64,000 nucleotides of DNA, from the NCBI RefSeq assembly GCF_913773735.1, contig NZ_CAJYEB010000035.1, positions 186,001-250,000 on the forward strand. The letters run 5' to 3'. The stretch is from an uncultured Massilia sp. (lineage in GTDB: Bacteria > Pseudomonadota > Gammaproteobacteria > Burkholderiales > Burkholderiaceae_D). Shown here one piece after another: positions 23,113 through 34,526 of this stretch. Both the position numbers and the translations under genes were made by a program. The number at the start of each line of letters is the position of its first letter. The first letter of the stretch is position 1. The notes below the pieces were generated by a model, which saw only the letters and a program-made list of their open reading frames with translations, did no database searches and was not told where the DNA came from.

Positions 23113-24336
23113 TCACTCGACTTCCCGCACCACCCCGACCGGCCCCTCCGCGGCGCCCCAGGCCCGCATCCGCCAGGCCGCCCACGCGGTCAGCAGCGCC
23201 CCGACCACCAGCACCAGCCGCGTATCGATGAGCGTCAGCACCGCGCCGGCCGCCGCCATCAGGATGTTCGCCAGGCAGAACGTCGTCGACAGCAGTCCCA
23301 TCACCGCGCCCTGGCCGTGGCCGCCGAACCGGTCCGCCGCCCAGGTCTGCACGACCGCGTTGTAGAAGGCGTGCGGCAGGCTGAAGGCCATGATGCCCAC
23401 CAGGCCGATCCACAACTTGCCCACGCCCAGCGAGCCGATGGCCAGCGCCACCGCGCAGGCCAGCCAGGCCGCGCGCCGCATCGGCGCGATCCGGCTGCCG
23501 CGGCCGGCGAACAGCGCGGCGAAGGTCATCAGGCCGCACATGCCGACGTTGACCAGGGCGATGGCGCGCGTGTCGTAGCGGCCGATCTCCACCAGCCACA
23601 GCGGATAGAACTCGTAGAACGCCGTGACGCCGCAGGTGTACGCCAGCTGCACGCCGAACAGCGCGCGCAGGCCGTCGTGGCGCAGCAGGTTGAAGGCGTG
23701 GCGCTCGCGCGCCACGTGCCACCACGACGGCCCCGCCGTGCGCGGCTGGCGTTCCAGCGCGATCCACACCAGCGCGGCGCCCAGCAGCAGCGCGCCGGCC
23801 GCGATGTAGAACGGCACGCCGACCCCGAAGGCGACCGTGAAGCCGGCCAGCAGCGGACCGACCAGCCAGCCCAGGTGCAGCGCGCCGTTCAGCCAGGACA
23901 TCGCGTGGTTGCGGATCGGGCCCTGCAGGCGCTCGGCCAGCATCGCGCGCACGATGGCGCTCTGGCCCTCGAGCAGCCCGGTGCCGAAGCGCGCCAGCAG
24001 GAACAGCGGATACGACCGGCTCGTCAGCGCCCAGGCCGACAGCACGTGGCCGAGCGCGGCGCCGGCCGCCGTCAGCAGCAGCAGCGGGCGGCGCCCGTAG
24101 CGGTCCGACAGCGACCCGAGCACCGCGGTGCCGAGCAGCAGGCCGACGGGATTGACCATCAGCGCCACGGCGAACAGCAGCTTGGGCGGCAGCCCCATGA
24201 ACCTGGTCAGGCCGTCCGGCGCGCCCTGCACGAACAGCGGCGGCAGGATCGGATAAGGCAGCGACGCGCCGGTGGTGGACAGGAGTCCGAGCAGGCAGGC
24301 GGTCGCGATCAGCAGGGCGTTCTTGGCGTTCGACAT
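23113..24336 (-). CDS. MFS transporter (drug-resistance-like)
   Basis: This is a 407-residue, 12-helix transporter. It has the motif A loop LGSLSDRYGRRPLLLL, a motif C-like GxxxGPLLAG (LGWLVGPLLAGF) after helix 5, and YEFYPLWLVEIG in the second half. The type resembles tetracycline/multidrug exporters of the TetA-like group, but the substrate is unknown. The ATG at 24336 was chosen because the hydrophobic helix starts right after it. Confidence 0.85.
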   Translation of the reverse strand: MSNAKNALLIATACLLGLLSTTGASLPYPILPPLFVQGAPDGLTRFMGLPPKLLFAVALMVNPVGLLLGTAVLGSLSDRYGRRPLLLLTAAGAALGHVLSAWALTSRSYPLFLLARFGTGLLEGQSAIVRAMLAERLQGPIRNHAMSWLNGALHLGWLVGPLLAGFTVAFGVGVPFYIAAGALLLGAALVWIALERQPRTAGPSWWHVARERHAFNLLRHDGLRALFGVQLAYTCGVTAFYEFYPLWLVEIGRYDTRAIALVNVGMCGLMTFAALFAGRGSRIAPMRRAAWLACAVALAIGSLGVGKLWIGLVGIMAFSLPHAFYNAVVQTWAADRFGGHGQGAVMGLLSTTFCLANILMAAAGAVLTLIDTRLVLVVGALLTAWAAWRMRAWGAAEGPVGVVREVE

Positions 24337-24391
24337 GACAAGTTTTAGGGGCTCAGGGTGGGCAGCGCTGCCCGGCCCACGGCGATGCGCA

Positions 24392-26479
24392 TCAAGCGTC
24401 GAACCGCTTGCCCTGCGCCGCGAGCAGCGCCAGCAGCGGCGCCGGCCGCCACGCCTCGCCATGGTAGCCGCTCGCGAAGCGCTCGATCGCCGCCAGCACG
24501 GCCGGCAGGCCCACGGTGTCGGCGTGGAACATCGGCCCGCCACGAACCAGCGGGAACCCGTAGCCGGCCAGGTACACCATGTCGATGTCCGACGCCCGCA
24601 GCGCGATCCCCTCCTCCAGGATCCGGGCGCCCTCGTTCACCAGCGCGTACACGAGCCGCTCGACGATCTCCTCGTCCGCGATCGCGCGCCGCGCGATGCC
24701 CAGGTCGGCCGAATGGCGCACCACCATCTCGTCGACCAGGGCGGACGGCTGCGGCGTACGCTCGCCCGCGCGGTAGTCGTACCAGCCGGCGCCGGTCTTC
24801 TGGCCGAAGCGGCCCAGCTCGCACAACAGGTCCGCCGTGCGCGAATACGCCATGCCGGGCTGCTGGGCGGCGCGGCGCTTGCGGATCGCCCAGCCGATGT
24901 CGTTACCGGCCAGGTCGGCCATGCGGAACGGCCCCATCGCGAACCCGAACGCCTCGATGGCGCGGTCCACCTGGGCCGGCAGCGCGCCCTCGTCGAGCAG
25001 GAAGCCGGCCTGGCGCAGGTACTGCTCGATCATGCGGTTGCCGATGAAGCCGTCGCACACGCCGGCCACCACGCCCGTCTTCCTGAGCTTTTTCGCCAGC
25101 GCCAGCGCCGTCGCCAGCACGTCCGGCGCGGTCGCCGCGCCGCGCACGATCTCCAGCAGCTTCATCACGTTGGCGGGGCTGAAGAAATGCAGGCCGATCA
25201 CGTCCTGCGGCCGCGCGGTGCACGCGGCGATGCGGTCCAGGTCCAGCGTCGACGTGTTCGACGCCAGGATCGCGCCCGGCTTCATCACGGCATCGAGCCG
25301 GCGGAACACCGACGCCTTCACCTCCATGTCCTCGAACACCGCCTCGACGACGAGGTCGGCGTGGGCGATGGCGGCCAGGTCCAGCGTGCCGCCGACCAGC
25401 GCCAGGCGCTGCTCCAGCTGCGCCGCCGTGATGCGGCCCCTGGCGAGCGCGCCCTCGTAGTTCCTGCGGACGGTCGCCAGGCCCTTGTCGAGGGCCGCCT
25501 GCGCCGTCTCCACCAGCGTGACCGGGATGCCGGCGTCGGCGAAGGCCGTCGCGATGCCGGCGCCCATCGTGCCGGCGCCGACGACGGCCGCCGCCGCCAC
25601 CGGGCGCACCGGCGTATCTGCCGGCAGGCCGGGGACCTTGGCGGCCGCGCGCTCGGCAAAGAAGGCGTGGCGCAGCGCCTTCGACGCGGTCGTCGTCGTC
25701 AAGTGCAGGAAGCGTTCGCGCTCGAACTTCAGGCCGTCCTCGAACGGCATCTCGACCGCGGCGGCCACGGCCTCCACGCAGGCCGGCGGCGCCGGGAACG
25801 GTCCCGCCTCCTGCGCGACCCGCGCGCGCGCGGCGGCCAGGAAGGCGGCGGGATCGGGATGCGCGACGGCCAGGTCGCGCACCTGCGGCAGCGGACGGCG
25901 CGCGGCCACCGCCTCGGCGAAGGCGACGGCCCCCGCGACCGGGTCGCTGCCGGCCGGCAGCAGCGCGTCGAACAGCGGCGTGCCGGCCAGCTTTTCGGAC
26001 GGCACCGGCTTGCCCGTGACGATCATGTCCAGCGCCGTCTCCAGTCCGAGCACGCGCGGCAGGCGCTGGGTGCCGCCGGCGCCCGGCAGCAGGCCCAGCT
26101 TGACTTCCGGCAGCGCGATCTGCGCGCCCGGCAGCGCCACGCGGTAGTGCGCCCCCAGCGCCAGTTCCAGGCCGCCGCCCATGCAGACGCCGTGGATCGC
26201 GGCCACGACGGGCTTGGGCGACGCTTCCACGGCGCGGATCAGGGTGTGCAGCGTCGGTTCGGCGAGCGCCTTGGGCGAATTGAATTCGCGGATGTCGGCG
26301 CCGCCCGAGAACGCCTTGCCGGCGCCGGTGATGACGATGGCGACGACACCGTCGTCGGCGGCGGCGCGGCGCAGGCCATCGACCGCGGCGCTGCGGGTCG
26401 CGAGGCCGAGGCCGTTGACCGGCGGGTTGTTCAGCGTGATGACGGCGACGCGGTCCTGGACGTGGTAGTCGGCGCTCAT
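24392..26479 (-). CDS. bifunctional enoyl-CoA hydratase/3-hydroxyacyl-CoA dehydrogenase
   Basis: This 695-residue fatty-acid beta-oxidation multienzyme has an N-terminal crotonase domain (GAGKAFSGGADI oxyanion region, CMGGGLELAL, PEVKLGLLPGAGG) and a C-terminal dehydrogenase with the NAD loop VVGAGTMGAGIA, SNTST and HFFSPANVMKLLE. The order matches FadB/FadJ-type proteins. A GAAGGAG ribosome site precedes the ATG. The acyl-CoA ligase gene lies 77 bases upstream on the same strand, so the two probably act together. Confidence 0.92.
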   Translation of the reverse strand: MSADYHVQDRVAVITLNNPPVNGLGLATRSAAVDGLRRAAADDGVVAIVITGAGKAFSGGADIREFNSPKALAEPTLHTLIRAVEASPKPVVAAIHGVCMGGGLELALGAHYRVALPGAQIALPEVKLGLLPGAGGTQRLPRVLGLETALDMIVTGKPVPSEKLAGTPLFDALLPAGSDPVAGAVAFAEAVAARRPLPQVRDLAVAHPDPAAFLAAARARVAQEAGPFPAPPACVEAVAAAVEMPFEDGLKFERERFLHLTTTTASKALRHAFFAERAAAKVPGLPADTPVRPVAAAAVVGAGTMGAGIATAFADAGIPVTLVETAQAALDKGLATVRRNYEGALARGRITAAQLEQRLALVGGTLDLAAIAHADLVVEAVFEDMEVKASVFRRLDAVMKPGAILASNTSTLDLDRIAACTARPQDVIGLHFFSPANVMKLLEIVRGAATAPDVLATALALAKKLRKTGVVAGVCDGFIGNRMIEQYLRQAGFLLDEGALPAQVDRAIEAFGFAMGPFRMADLAGNDIGWAIRKRRAAQQPGMAYSRTADLLCELGRFGQKTGAGWYDYRAGERTPQPSALVDEMVVRHSADLGIARRAIADEEIVERLVYALVNEGARILEEGIALRASDIDMVYLAGYGFPLVRGGPMFHADTVGLPAVLAAIERFASGYHGEAWRPAPLLALLAAQGKRFDA

Positions 26480-26556
26480 GGGTCTCCTTCGTTGTCGGTG
26501 TTGTTGACGGCAGCGGCAACTATAACCGACCAGCGAACGACCGCGTCGTTCCCGCG

Positions 26557-28221
<1,665 letters not shown>

Positions 28222-28488
28222 CGTGACTCCTGGCGGCGCCGGCAAGGGCGAACGGCCCAGTGTCGGCCGCCCCGGGCGACGGCGTCAACGACATTCGATG
28301 CTGCGATGCACCACCGCGCGTCGCGCGGGACGCAAAGGTTACCGAATGTAACGCGCATGGGAACGCACGCGGGCGGCGCCATAGAATCCGCGCAGCTGGG
28401 GTAGAATCCCGACATTCTTGCAACCACCACGACTGGAACGACCATCACCGCTGCCGACGACCTGCCGTTCGACAACTCCTTCGCCGGA

Positions 28489-29925
28489 TTGCCGCCCGCC
28501 TTCTACACGCACCTGCGCCCGACGCCCATGCCCGCGCCGTACTTCGTCGCGGGCAGCGCCAGCGCGGCGGCGCTGATCGGGCTGGAACTGGCCGACCTGG
28601 CCCGTCCCGACTTCGTCGCCGCCTTCACCGGCAACCAGGTCCCCGCGCGCGCGCGGCCGCTCGCGGCGGTGTACTCGGGCCACCAGTTCGGCAACTGGGC
28701 CGGCCAGCTGGGCGACGGCCGCGCCATCCTGCTGGGCGAGATCCGCACGGCGGCCGGGCCGATGGAGCTGCAACTGAAGGGCGCCGGCATGACGCCGTAT
28801 TCGCGCATGGGCGACGGCCGCGCCGTGCTGCGCTCGTCGATCCGCGAATTCCTGTGCTCGGAGGGGATGGCCGCGCTGGGCATCCCGACGACGCGCGCGC
28901 TGATGGTGACCGGTTCGCCCCAGCGCGTGATGCGCGAGAACGTCGAGACCGCCGCCGTCGTCACCCGCATGGCCCCGAGCTTCGTGCGCTTCGGTTCCTT
29001 CGAACACTGGCACTACCGCAACAAGCCCGAAGAACTGAAGATCCTCGCCGACTACGTCATCGACCAGTTTTATCCGGAACTGGCCGACGCCGAAGCGCCC
29101 TATCTCGCGCTGCTGCGCGAGGTCACGGTGCGCACGGCGCGGCTGATCGCGCACTGGCAGGCGGTCGGCTTCATGCATGGCGTGATGAATACCGACAATA
29201 TGTCGATCCTGGGGCTGACGCTCGACTACGGGCCGTTCGGCTTCATGGAAGCGTTCGACGTCGACCACATCTGCAACCACACCGACCAGGGCGGCCGCTA
29301 TTCCTACGGCAACCAGGTGCCGGTCGGCCACTGGAACTGCTATGCGCTGGCGAACGCCCTGCTGCCGCTGATCCGCGACACCGACGCCGCGGAAGACGCG
29401 CTCGGGGTCTACGTCGACGCCTACGGCGACACCTTCGACGCCCTGCTGCACGCCAAGCTGGGACTGGCGAGCGCCCAGGAGGGCGACCGCGCGCTGTTCG
29501 ACGACATGTTCGGCCTGATGCAGCGGAACCGCGTCGACTTCACGCTGTTCTTCCGCCGCCTGGGCGAGCTGCGGCGCGACGTGCCGGACCATGCGCGCGC
29601 AGCGGCCGACGCGCCGCTGCGCGACCTGTTCCTCGACCGCGCCGCCTTCGACGCCTGGGCCGTGCGCTACCGTGCGCGCCTGGCCCGGGAGGCGGCGGGC
29701 GACGACGAACGCCGCCTTGCCATGCACAAGGTCAACCCCAAATACATCCTGCGCAACTACCTGGCGCAGGTGGCGATCGAACGGGCGCAGCAGGGCGATT
29801 TCGCGGAAGTGCAGCGCCTGCTGGCCGTGCTCGAGAAGCCGTTCGACGAACAGCCGGAGCACGCATCCTATGCGGCCCTGCCGCCGGACTGGGCATCCCA
29901 CCTCGAGGTGAGCTGCTCTTCCTGA
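28489..29925 (+). CDS. selO: SelO/YdiU pseudokinase-type AMPylase (start uncertain)
   Basis: This protein of about 478-495 residues has the SelO signatures [40 protein letters not shown] and [13 protein letters not shown]. SelO transfers AMP to proteins in redox control. The open frame has no ATG or GTG at the family start. TTG at 28489 is the first ordinary start but would cut off family-like residues. ACG at 28438, followed by [16 protein letters not shown], sits where ATG is expected. The upstream frame closes at a TAG at 28402. The enzyme core looks intact. msrB follows 26 bases later, which fits a shared redox role. Confidence 0.88.
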   Translation: MPPAFYTHLRPTPMPAPYFVAGSASAAALIGLELADLARPDFVAAFTGNQVPARARPLAAVYSGHQFGNWAGQLGDGRAILLGEIRTAAGPMELQLKGAGMTPYSRMGDGRAVLRSSIREFLCSEGMAALGIPTTRALMVTGSPQRVMRENVETAAVVTRMAPSFVRFGSFEHWHYRNKPEELKILADYVIDQFYPELADAEAPYLALLREVTVRTARLIAHWQAVGFMHGVMNTDNMSILGLTLDYGPFGFMEAFDVDHICNHTDQGGRYSYGNQVPVGHWNCYALANALLPLIRDTDAAEDALGVYVDAYGDTFDALLHAKLGLASAQEGDRALFDDMFGLMQRNRVDFTLFFRRLGELRRDVPDHARAAADAPLRDLFLDRAAFDAWAVRYRARLAREAAGDDERRLAMHKVNPKYILRNYLAQVAIERAQQGDFAEVQRLLAVLEKPFDEQPEHASYAALPPDWASHLEVSCSS

Positions 29926-29951
29926 TCAATCAACGAGGCAAACGAGACACC

Positions 29952-30347
29952 ATGACCGACAAAGTGACGAAGACCGACGCCGAATGGCGCGCCCAGCTCG
30001 ACCCGATGGAATACCAGGTGACCCGCCACGCGGCCACCGAGCGCGCGTTCACCGGCAAGTTCTGGGACCACCACGAGCACGGCATCTACCACTGCGTGTG
30101 CTGCGACACCCCGCTGTTCGAGTCGGACGCCAAGTTCGACTCCGGCTGCGGCTGGCCCAGCTACTTCCGCGCGCTCGACCCGGACAACGTGATCGAGAAG
30201 GTGGACCGCAGCCACGGCATGGTGCGCACCGAGATCATCTGCGCCGTCTGCGACGCCCACCTGGGCCACGTGTTCCCGGACGGCCCGCCGCCGACCGGCC
30301 TGCGCTACTGCATCAACTCGGCCGCGCTGCGCTTCGAACCGGTCTGA
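29952..30347 (+). CDS. msrB: peptide-methionine (R)-S-oxide reductase
   Basis: This 131-residue enzyme reduces methionine-R-sulphoxide. It has paired zinc-binding cysteines (CVCC and CAVC), the GCGWPSY motif and the catalytic cysteine in RYCINSAAL. Location just after selO and before yciB suggests one transcript. Confidence 0.94.
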   Translation: MTDKVTKTDAEWRAQLDPMEYQVTRHAATERAFTGKFWDHHEHGIYHCVCCDTPLFESDAKFDSGCGWPSYFRALDPDNVIEKVDRSHGMVRTEIICAVCDAHLGHVFPDGPPPTGLRYCINSAALRFEPV

Positions 30348-30357
30348 GGGGCGTTTC

Positions 30358-30990
30358 ATGAAACTGTTGTTCGACCTGTTCCCGGTCATACTGTTCTTCG
30401 CCGTCTACAAGATCGGCAACGGCAACCAGGAGGCCGCGCACGCGCTCGCCATGCAATATATGGGCGGCATCATCTCCGGCGGCCAGCTGGCGCCCGCGCA
30501 GTCGCCGATCATGCTGGCGACGGCGGTCGCCATCGTCGCCACCGTGCTGCAGATCCTGTACCTGCGCGCGCGCAAGCGCCCGATCGACGGCGCGCTGTGG
30601 CTGTCGCTGGGCGTCATCGTCGTGATGGGCGGCGCCACGATCTATTTCCACGACGAGAACTTCATCAAGTGGAAGCCCACCATCCTGTACTGGGCCTTCG
30701 CGGCGGCGCTGGTGATCGCGCAGTTCGGCTTCCGCCAGAACCTGATGCGCAAGCTGATGGAAAAGCAGATCCGCCTGCCCGACGCGGTCTGGGCACGCGT
30801 GGGCATCGCCTGGATGGCGTTCTTCGCCGTCATCGGCGTGTTGAACCTGGTCATGGCCTTCGTCGTGTTCAAGGGCGACACCAGCGCCTGGGTCAACTTC
30901 AAGGTCTTCGGCATCACCGGCATCTTCTTCGTGTTCTTCCTCGTGCAGGCCATGATGCTGTCGAAACACATGCAGGAGGAAGACGCTTGA
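30358..30990 (+). CDS. yciB: septation/membrane protein YciB (IspZ)
   Basis: This 210-residue inner-membrane protein has about five to six hydrophobic helices. The N-terminus MKLLFDLFPVILFFAVYK and the segments WKPTILYW and GFRQNLMRKLMEKQIRLPD are characteristic. YciB is involved in cell-envelope and septum formation in E. coli and Shigella. It begins ten bases after msrB and is followed directly by bolA. Confidence 0.93.
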   Translation: MKLLFDLFPVILFFAVYKIGNGNQEAAHALAMQYMGGIISGGQLAPAQSPIMLATAVAIVATVLQILYLRARKRPIDGALWLSLGVIVVMGGATIYFHDENFIKWKPTILYWAFAAALVIAQFGFRQNLMRKLMEKQIRLPDAVWARVGIAWMAFFAVIGVLNLVMAFVVFKGDTSAWVNFKVFGITGIFFVFFLVQAMMLSKHMQEEDA

Positions 30991-30998
30991 GCGCCACC

Positions 30999-31310
30999 AT
31001 GAACCCCACCACGAACGGCACCATGAACGACCCGCGCGACACCCGCGTCGAACGCATCCGCCAGGCCCTGCAGGGCGCGCTGGCCCCCACCCTCCTCGAG
31101 GTCGGCGACGACTCGCACCTGCACGCCGGCCATGCCGGCGCGGCCTCCGGCGGGGGCCATTACAGCGTGCGAATCGTCTCCGAACGCTTCGAGGGCCAGA
31201 GGCTCGTCATGCGCCATCGCCTGGTGTATGATGCCGTGCAAGCCATGATGCATACCGACATCCACGCGCTGGCGATCACCGCCATCGCCCCGTCGGAAGC
31301 GTCGGCTTGA
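30999..31310 (+). CDS. bolA: BolA-family protein
   Basis: This protein of about 103 residues has the BolA core: GDDSHLHAGHAG, HYSVRIVSERFEG, RHRLVYDAV and a C-terminal IHALAITAIAP. It keeps the conserved histidine used for Fe-S or partner binding with monothiol glutaredoxins. Starts at 30987 (TTG), 30999 (ATG) or 31023 (ATG) are possible. The ATG at 30999 lies eight bases past the yciB stop. Confidence 0.88.
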   Translation: MNPTTNGTMNDPRDTRVERIRQALQGALAPTLLEVGDDSHLHAGHAGAASGGGHYSVRIVSERFEGQRLVMRHRLVYDAVQAMMHTDIHALAITAIAPSEASA

Positions 31311-31420
31311 TGGTTTTCAGCAAGGCTTAAGGAATCGCGTCCCGAACTGGTCCAGAATCGCTGCGTACTACAAGAATTAATCCAATCTTCGTCCAAGCAA
31401 CCCCCCTCACAGGAAATAAC

Positions 31421-32200
31421 ATGACTTTTAAGCCAGCACGGCTGCTGCTCGCCCTGATCGCTATCGCCGCATCTCCCGCATTCGCCCAGAACCTCGCCGT
31501 GGTGAACGGCAAGGCCATCCCGTCCTCGCGCGCCGACGCCATCGTCAAGCAGGTGGTCGCCCAGGGCCAGGGGACCGACAGCCCGCAGCTGCGCGATGCC
31601 ATCAAGAAGGACCTGATCGCGCGCGAAGTGATGATGCAGGAAGCCCTCAAGCAGGGCTACGACAAGAATCCGGAAGTCAAGACGGCGCTGGAAAACGCAC
31701 GCCAGACCATCGTGGTCAACGCGCTGGCCCGCGACTACATCACCAAGCACCCGGTGACCGACGCCGAGATCAAGGCCGAGTACGACCGCTTCACCAAGCA
31801 GACCGGCGACAAGGAATACCACGTGCGCCACATCCTGGTGGAGAACGAGGCCGACGCCAACGCCATCATCGCCAAGATCAAGGGCGGCGCCAAGTTCGAA
31901 GACCTGGCCAAGCAATCGAAGGACACCGGCACCGCCAACAATGGCGGCGACCTCGACTGGGCTACCCCGTCGTCCTTCCCGCCGGAATTCGCGGCCGGTT
32001 TCACCAGCCTGCAAAAAGGCCAGGTCACCGACAAGCCGGTCAAGACCCAGGTCGGCTACCACGTGATCAAGCTGGACGACGTCCGCGCGGCGAAACTCCC
32101 GACCCTGGATGAGGTCAAACCGCAGATTTCGGACGCCCTGTCCCAGCAGAAACTGGCGGCCTACCAGGAAGAAATGGTCAAAAAGGCAAAGGTGCAGTAA
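31421..32200 (+). CDS. periplasmic parvulin-type peptidyl-prolyl isomerase (copy 1)
   Basis: This 259-residue exported protein has a signal peptide ending in AFA, a SurA-like N-terminal chaperone part and one parvulin domain (RHILVENEADA, NNGGDLDWA, VGYHVIKLDDVR). It probably assists folding of exported proteins. It is the same length as the next gene product and far more than half identical to it without gaps, so the pair is a tandem duplication. Confidence 0.92.
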   Translation: MTFKPARLLLALIAIAASPAFAQNLAVVNGKAIPSSRADAIVKQVVAQGQGTDSPQLRDAIKKDLIAREVMMQEALKQGYDKNPEVKTALENARQTIVVNALARDYITKHPVTDAEIKAEYDRFTKQTGDKEYHVRHILVENEADANAIIAKIKGGAKFEDLAKQSKDTGTANNGGDLDWATPSSFPPEFAAGFTSLQKGQVTDKPVKTQVGYHVIKLDDVRAAKLPTLDEVKPQISDALSQQKLAAYQEEMVKKAKVQ

Positions 32201-32239
32201 GATGCACCATCACCGGCGGACTCGCTGCCGCCGGTCCTC

Positions 32240-32257
32240 GTCGCGCTGGCGACTTTT
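32240..32257 (+). terminator. short hairpin between the two isomerase genes
   Basis: There is a five-base stem GTCGC/GCGAC with a GCTG loop and TTTT. A second GC hairpin (32213-32219 with 32228-32234) lies just upstream. It could attenuate transcription between the paralogues. Confidence 0.45.
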
Positions 32258-32281
32258 CGTGTTTTAGATAGGATCGAATAA

Positions 32282-33061
32282 ATGATTGTGAAGCCCGCCC
32301 GCCTGTTGTTGGCCATGACCGCGATGGTAGCCCTGCCGTCGTTCGCGCAAAACGTTGCGACGGTTAACGGCAAGCCCATCCCCGCGGCCAAGGTTGACCA
32401 GGTGGTCAAGCAGGTCGTCGCACAGGGCAAGGCACCCGATTCGCCGCAACTGCGCGAAGCCATCAAGAAAGACCTGATCGGCCGCGAAGTCCTGATCCAG
32501 GAAGCCGACAAGCAAGGCATCGGCACCCGCCCGGAAGTCAAGAGCGCCATCGACAACGCACGCCAGAGCATCATCATCAACGCGATGCTGGCCGACTACG
32601 TCAAGAAGAACCCGGTCAAGGATGCCGACATCAAGGCCGAGTACGACAAGTACAAGGCGCAGATGGGCGACAAGGAATACCACGCGCGCCACATCCTGGT
32701 CGGCACCGAAGACGAAGCCAAGCAGATCATCGCCAAGCTGAAGGGCGGCGCCAAGTTCGAGGAACTGGCCAAGCAGTCGAAGGATCCGGGTTCGGCCCCG
32801 AACGGCGGCGACCTGGACTGGGCCAGCCCGGCCTCGTTCGTGCCCGAGTTCTCGAAAGCCATGACCTCGCTGCAAAAAGGCGCGATCACCGAGACCCCGG
32901 TCAAGACCCAGTTCGGCTACCACGTCATCAAGCTGGAAGACGTGCGCGCCGCGAAGATCCCGCCGCTGGAAGAAGTCAAGCAGCAGATCGCCGAGCAACT
33001 GCAGCAGCGCAAGCTGGCCGCGTTCCGCGAAAGCCTGATGGCCAAGGCCAAGATCCAGTAA
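32282..33061 (+). CDS. periplasmic parvulin-type peptidyl-prolyl isomerase (copy 2)
   Basis: This 259-residue paralogue of the preceding gene has a signal peptide ending SFA, then QNVATVNGK, a SurA-like segment and a parvulin domain (RHILVGTEDEA, NGGDLDWASP, FGYHVIKLEDVR). Residues of the parvulin active site look kept in both copies. Most changes are in the N-terminal substrate-binding half. A strong terminator follows it. Confidence 0.92.
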   Translation: MIVKPARLLLAMTAMVALPSFAQNVATVNGKPIPAAKVDQVVKQVVAQGKAPDSPQLREAIKKDLIGREVLIQEADKQGIGTRPEVKSAIDNARQSIIINAMLADYVKKNPVKDADIKAEYDKYKAQMGDKEYHARHILVGTEDEAKQIIAKLKGGAKFEELAKQSKDPGSAPNGGDLDWASPASFVPEFSKAMTSLQKGAITETPVKTQFGYHVIKLEDVRAAKIPPLEEVKQQIAEQLQQRKLAAFRESLMAKAKIQ

Positions 33062-33078
33062 TCCGGCTGGCATCGACA

Positions 33079-33106
33079 AAGCGCTCCGCACGGGGCGCTT
33101 TTTTTT
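33079..33106 (+). terminator. intrinsic terminator after the isomerase pair
   Basis: The 9-bp stem 33079-33087 with 33092-33100 includes one G:U pair. It has a GCAC loop and eight T bases, starting 17 bases after the stop. Confidence 0.88.
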
Positions 33107-33180
33107 GCGCTGCCATTCCGCCCGCCAGCGCCGGCGGCCGCGCATTTGGTTCGACCACACAACTATTCATGGAGGAGACG

Positions 33181-34506
33181 ATGTCCTTGACCCCCACCCG
33201 CGGCGCGCTTGCCGCTTCCCTCGTTTGCGCCATGGCCTGCGCGCCCGCTGCCGCCACCGCGGCCGCCGCCACGCCCCCGGCCGCCCTGCCCCTCTACGCG
33301 GGCAAGCCGCTCGCCGGCGCCAGCGTGATGTTCGGCGACTTCGACGTGCAGAAGCGCCTGGACGGCGCCGCCGGCCGCATGGCCGAGGACCCGAAGCTGC
33401 CGAACGCCGTCGTCGAGGCGCGCCGCACGGGCAAGGCCGGTCACGACGACGCGCTTGGACTGTCCTGGAAGAATGCCTGGTTCTCCACGCTGCGCCTGGA
33501 AAGCGCCCCCCTCGACCTGCGCCCCTATCTGGCCACGGGCGTCGTCGCGTTCGACCTGAAGGTCAACGAGCTGGCGCACGGCGGGCTGGCGTTCCGCCTC
33601 GAATGCGGTGCCGGCTGCGAGCGCAAGGTCTCCTACGTGGCGCCGGCGCGCGCGGCCCAGGGCAAAGGCTGGCAGCGCCTGCGCTATGCGCTGTCGTGCT
33701 TCCACCGCGCGGGCGACGACTTCGGCGCCGTCACCCGCCCGTTCGCGCTCGACGGCACCGGGGCCGGCGACGTCGAGATCGCCAACATCCGCATCGAGGC
33801 CGGCGGCAAGCCGAACGCGTCCTGCCCCGACTACCGCACCGTGTCGGTCACGCCCGAACCGCTGGGCGAATCCTGGGCGCTGGACTGGTGGATGCCGCGC
33901 CACCAGGAGAAGCTGGCCGAGCTGGCGCGTCGCAGGAAAGCCGGCGAGCAGACGCAGCTGGTCTTCCTGGGCGACTCCATCACGCACAACTGGGAAGCGC
34001 AGAACGAAGCGCTGTGGAAGGAGTTCTACGGCAAGTACAACCCGCTGAACCTGGGTTACGGCGGCGACCGTACCGAGAACCTGCTGTGGCGCCTGCAGCA
34101 TGGCGAGGTGGACGGCATCGCGCCGAAAGTGGCGGTGCTGATGATCGGCACCAACAACGCCGGCCACCGCCAGGAAGAACCGGCCGTCACGTTCGCCGGC
34201 ATCCGGCGCGACGTCGAGGAACTGCAGAAGCGCCTGCCGCGCACGAAGATCCTGCTGCTGGCGATCTTCCCGCGCGGCGAGCACAAGGACGACGGCCTGC
34301 GCCGCCTCAACGAACAGGTGAATGCGATGCTGCCCGGGCTGGCCGACGGCGAGAAGGTCGTGTTCCTGGACATGAACCAGGCCTTCCTGGACGCCGACGG
34401 CACGCTGTCGAAGGACATCATGCCGGACCTGCTGCACCCCAACGCCCAGGGCTACCGCATCTGGCAGCGCACGATGGAGCCGACGCTGCAGCGCATGCTG
34501 CGCTGA
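33181..34506 (+). CDS. exported SGNH/GDSL hydrolase with N-terminal jelly-roll-like domain
   Basis: This 441-residue protein has a signal peptide (to about residue 30). A beta-rich domain of about 190 residues follows, reminiscent of the ExoP/galactose-binding-like module found in some glucosidases. The C-terminal SGNH hydrolase has FLGDSITHNW (nucleophile Ser), YGGDRTENLLW, MIGTNNAG and DLLHPNAQG (Asp/His). The relatives are PAF-acetylhydrolase-like esterases acting on acetylated sugars or polysaccharides. The start follows GGAGGAGACG. A carbohydrate de-esterification role in the envelope is inferred. Confidence 0.85.
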   Translation: MSLTPTRGALAASLVCAMACAPAAATAAAATPPAALPLYAGKPLAGASVMFGDFDVQKRLDGAAGRMAEDPKLPNAVVEARRTGKAGHDDALGLSWKNAWFSTLRLESAPLDLRPYLATGVVAFDLKVNELAHGGLAFRLECGAGCERKVSYVAPARAAQGKGWQRLRYALSCFHRAGDDFGAVTRPFALDGTGAGDVEIANIRIEAGGKPNASCPDYRTVSVTPEPLGESWALDWWMPRHQEKLAELARRRKAGEQTQLVFLGDSITHNWEAQNEALWKEFYGKYNPLNLGYGGDRTENLLWRLQHGEVDGIAPKVAVLMIGTNNAGHRQEEPAVTFAGIRRDVEELQKRLPRTKILLLAIFPRGEHKDDGLRRLNEQVNAMLPGLADGEKVVFLDMNQAFLDADGTLSKDIMPDLLHPNAQGYRIWQRTMEPTLQRMLR

Positions 34507-34526
34507 ACCGCCGCCGGCCTCCCGCC

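Noticed and set aside
33068..33082. Sigma-54 promoter for the SGNH hydrolase gene (TGGCAT...AAGCG)
   Set aside because: Spacing fits, but the -12 half is poor and the site lies inside the terminator stem of the preceding gene.
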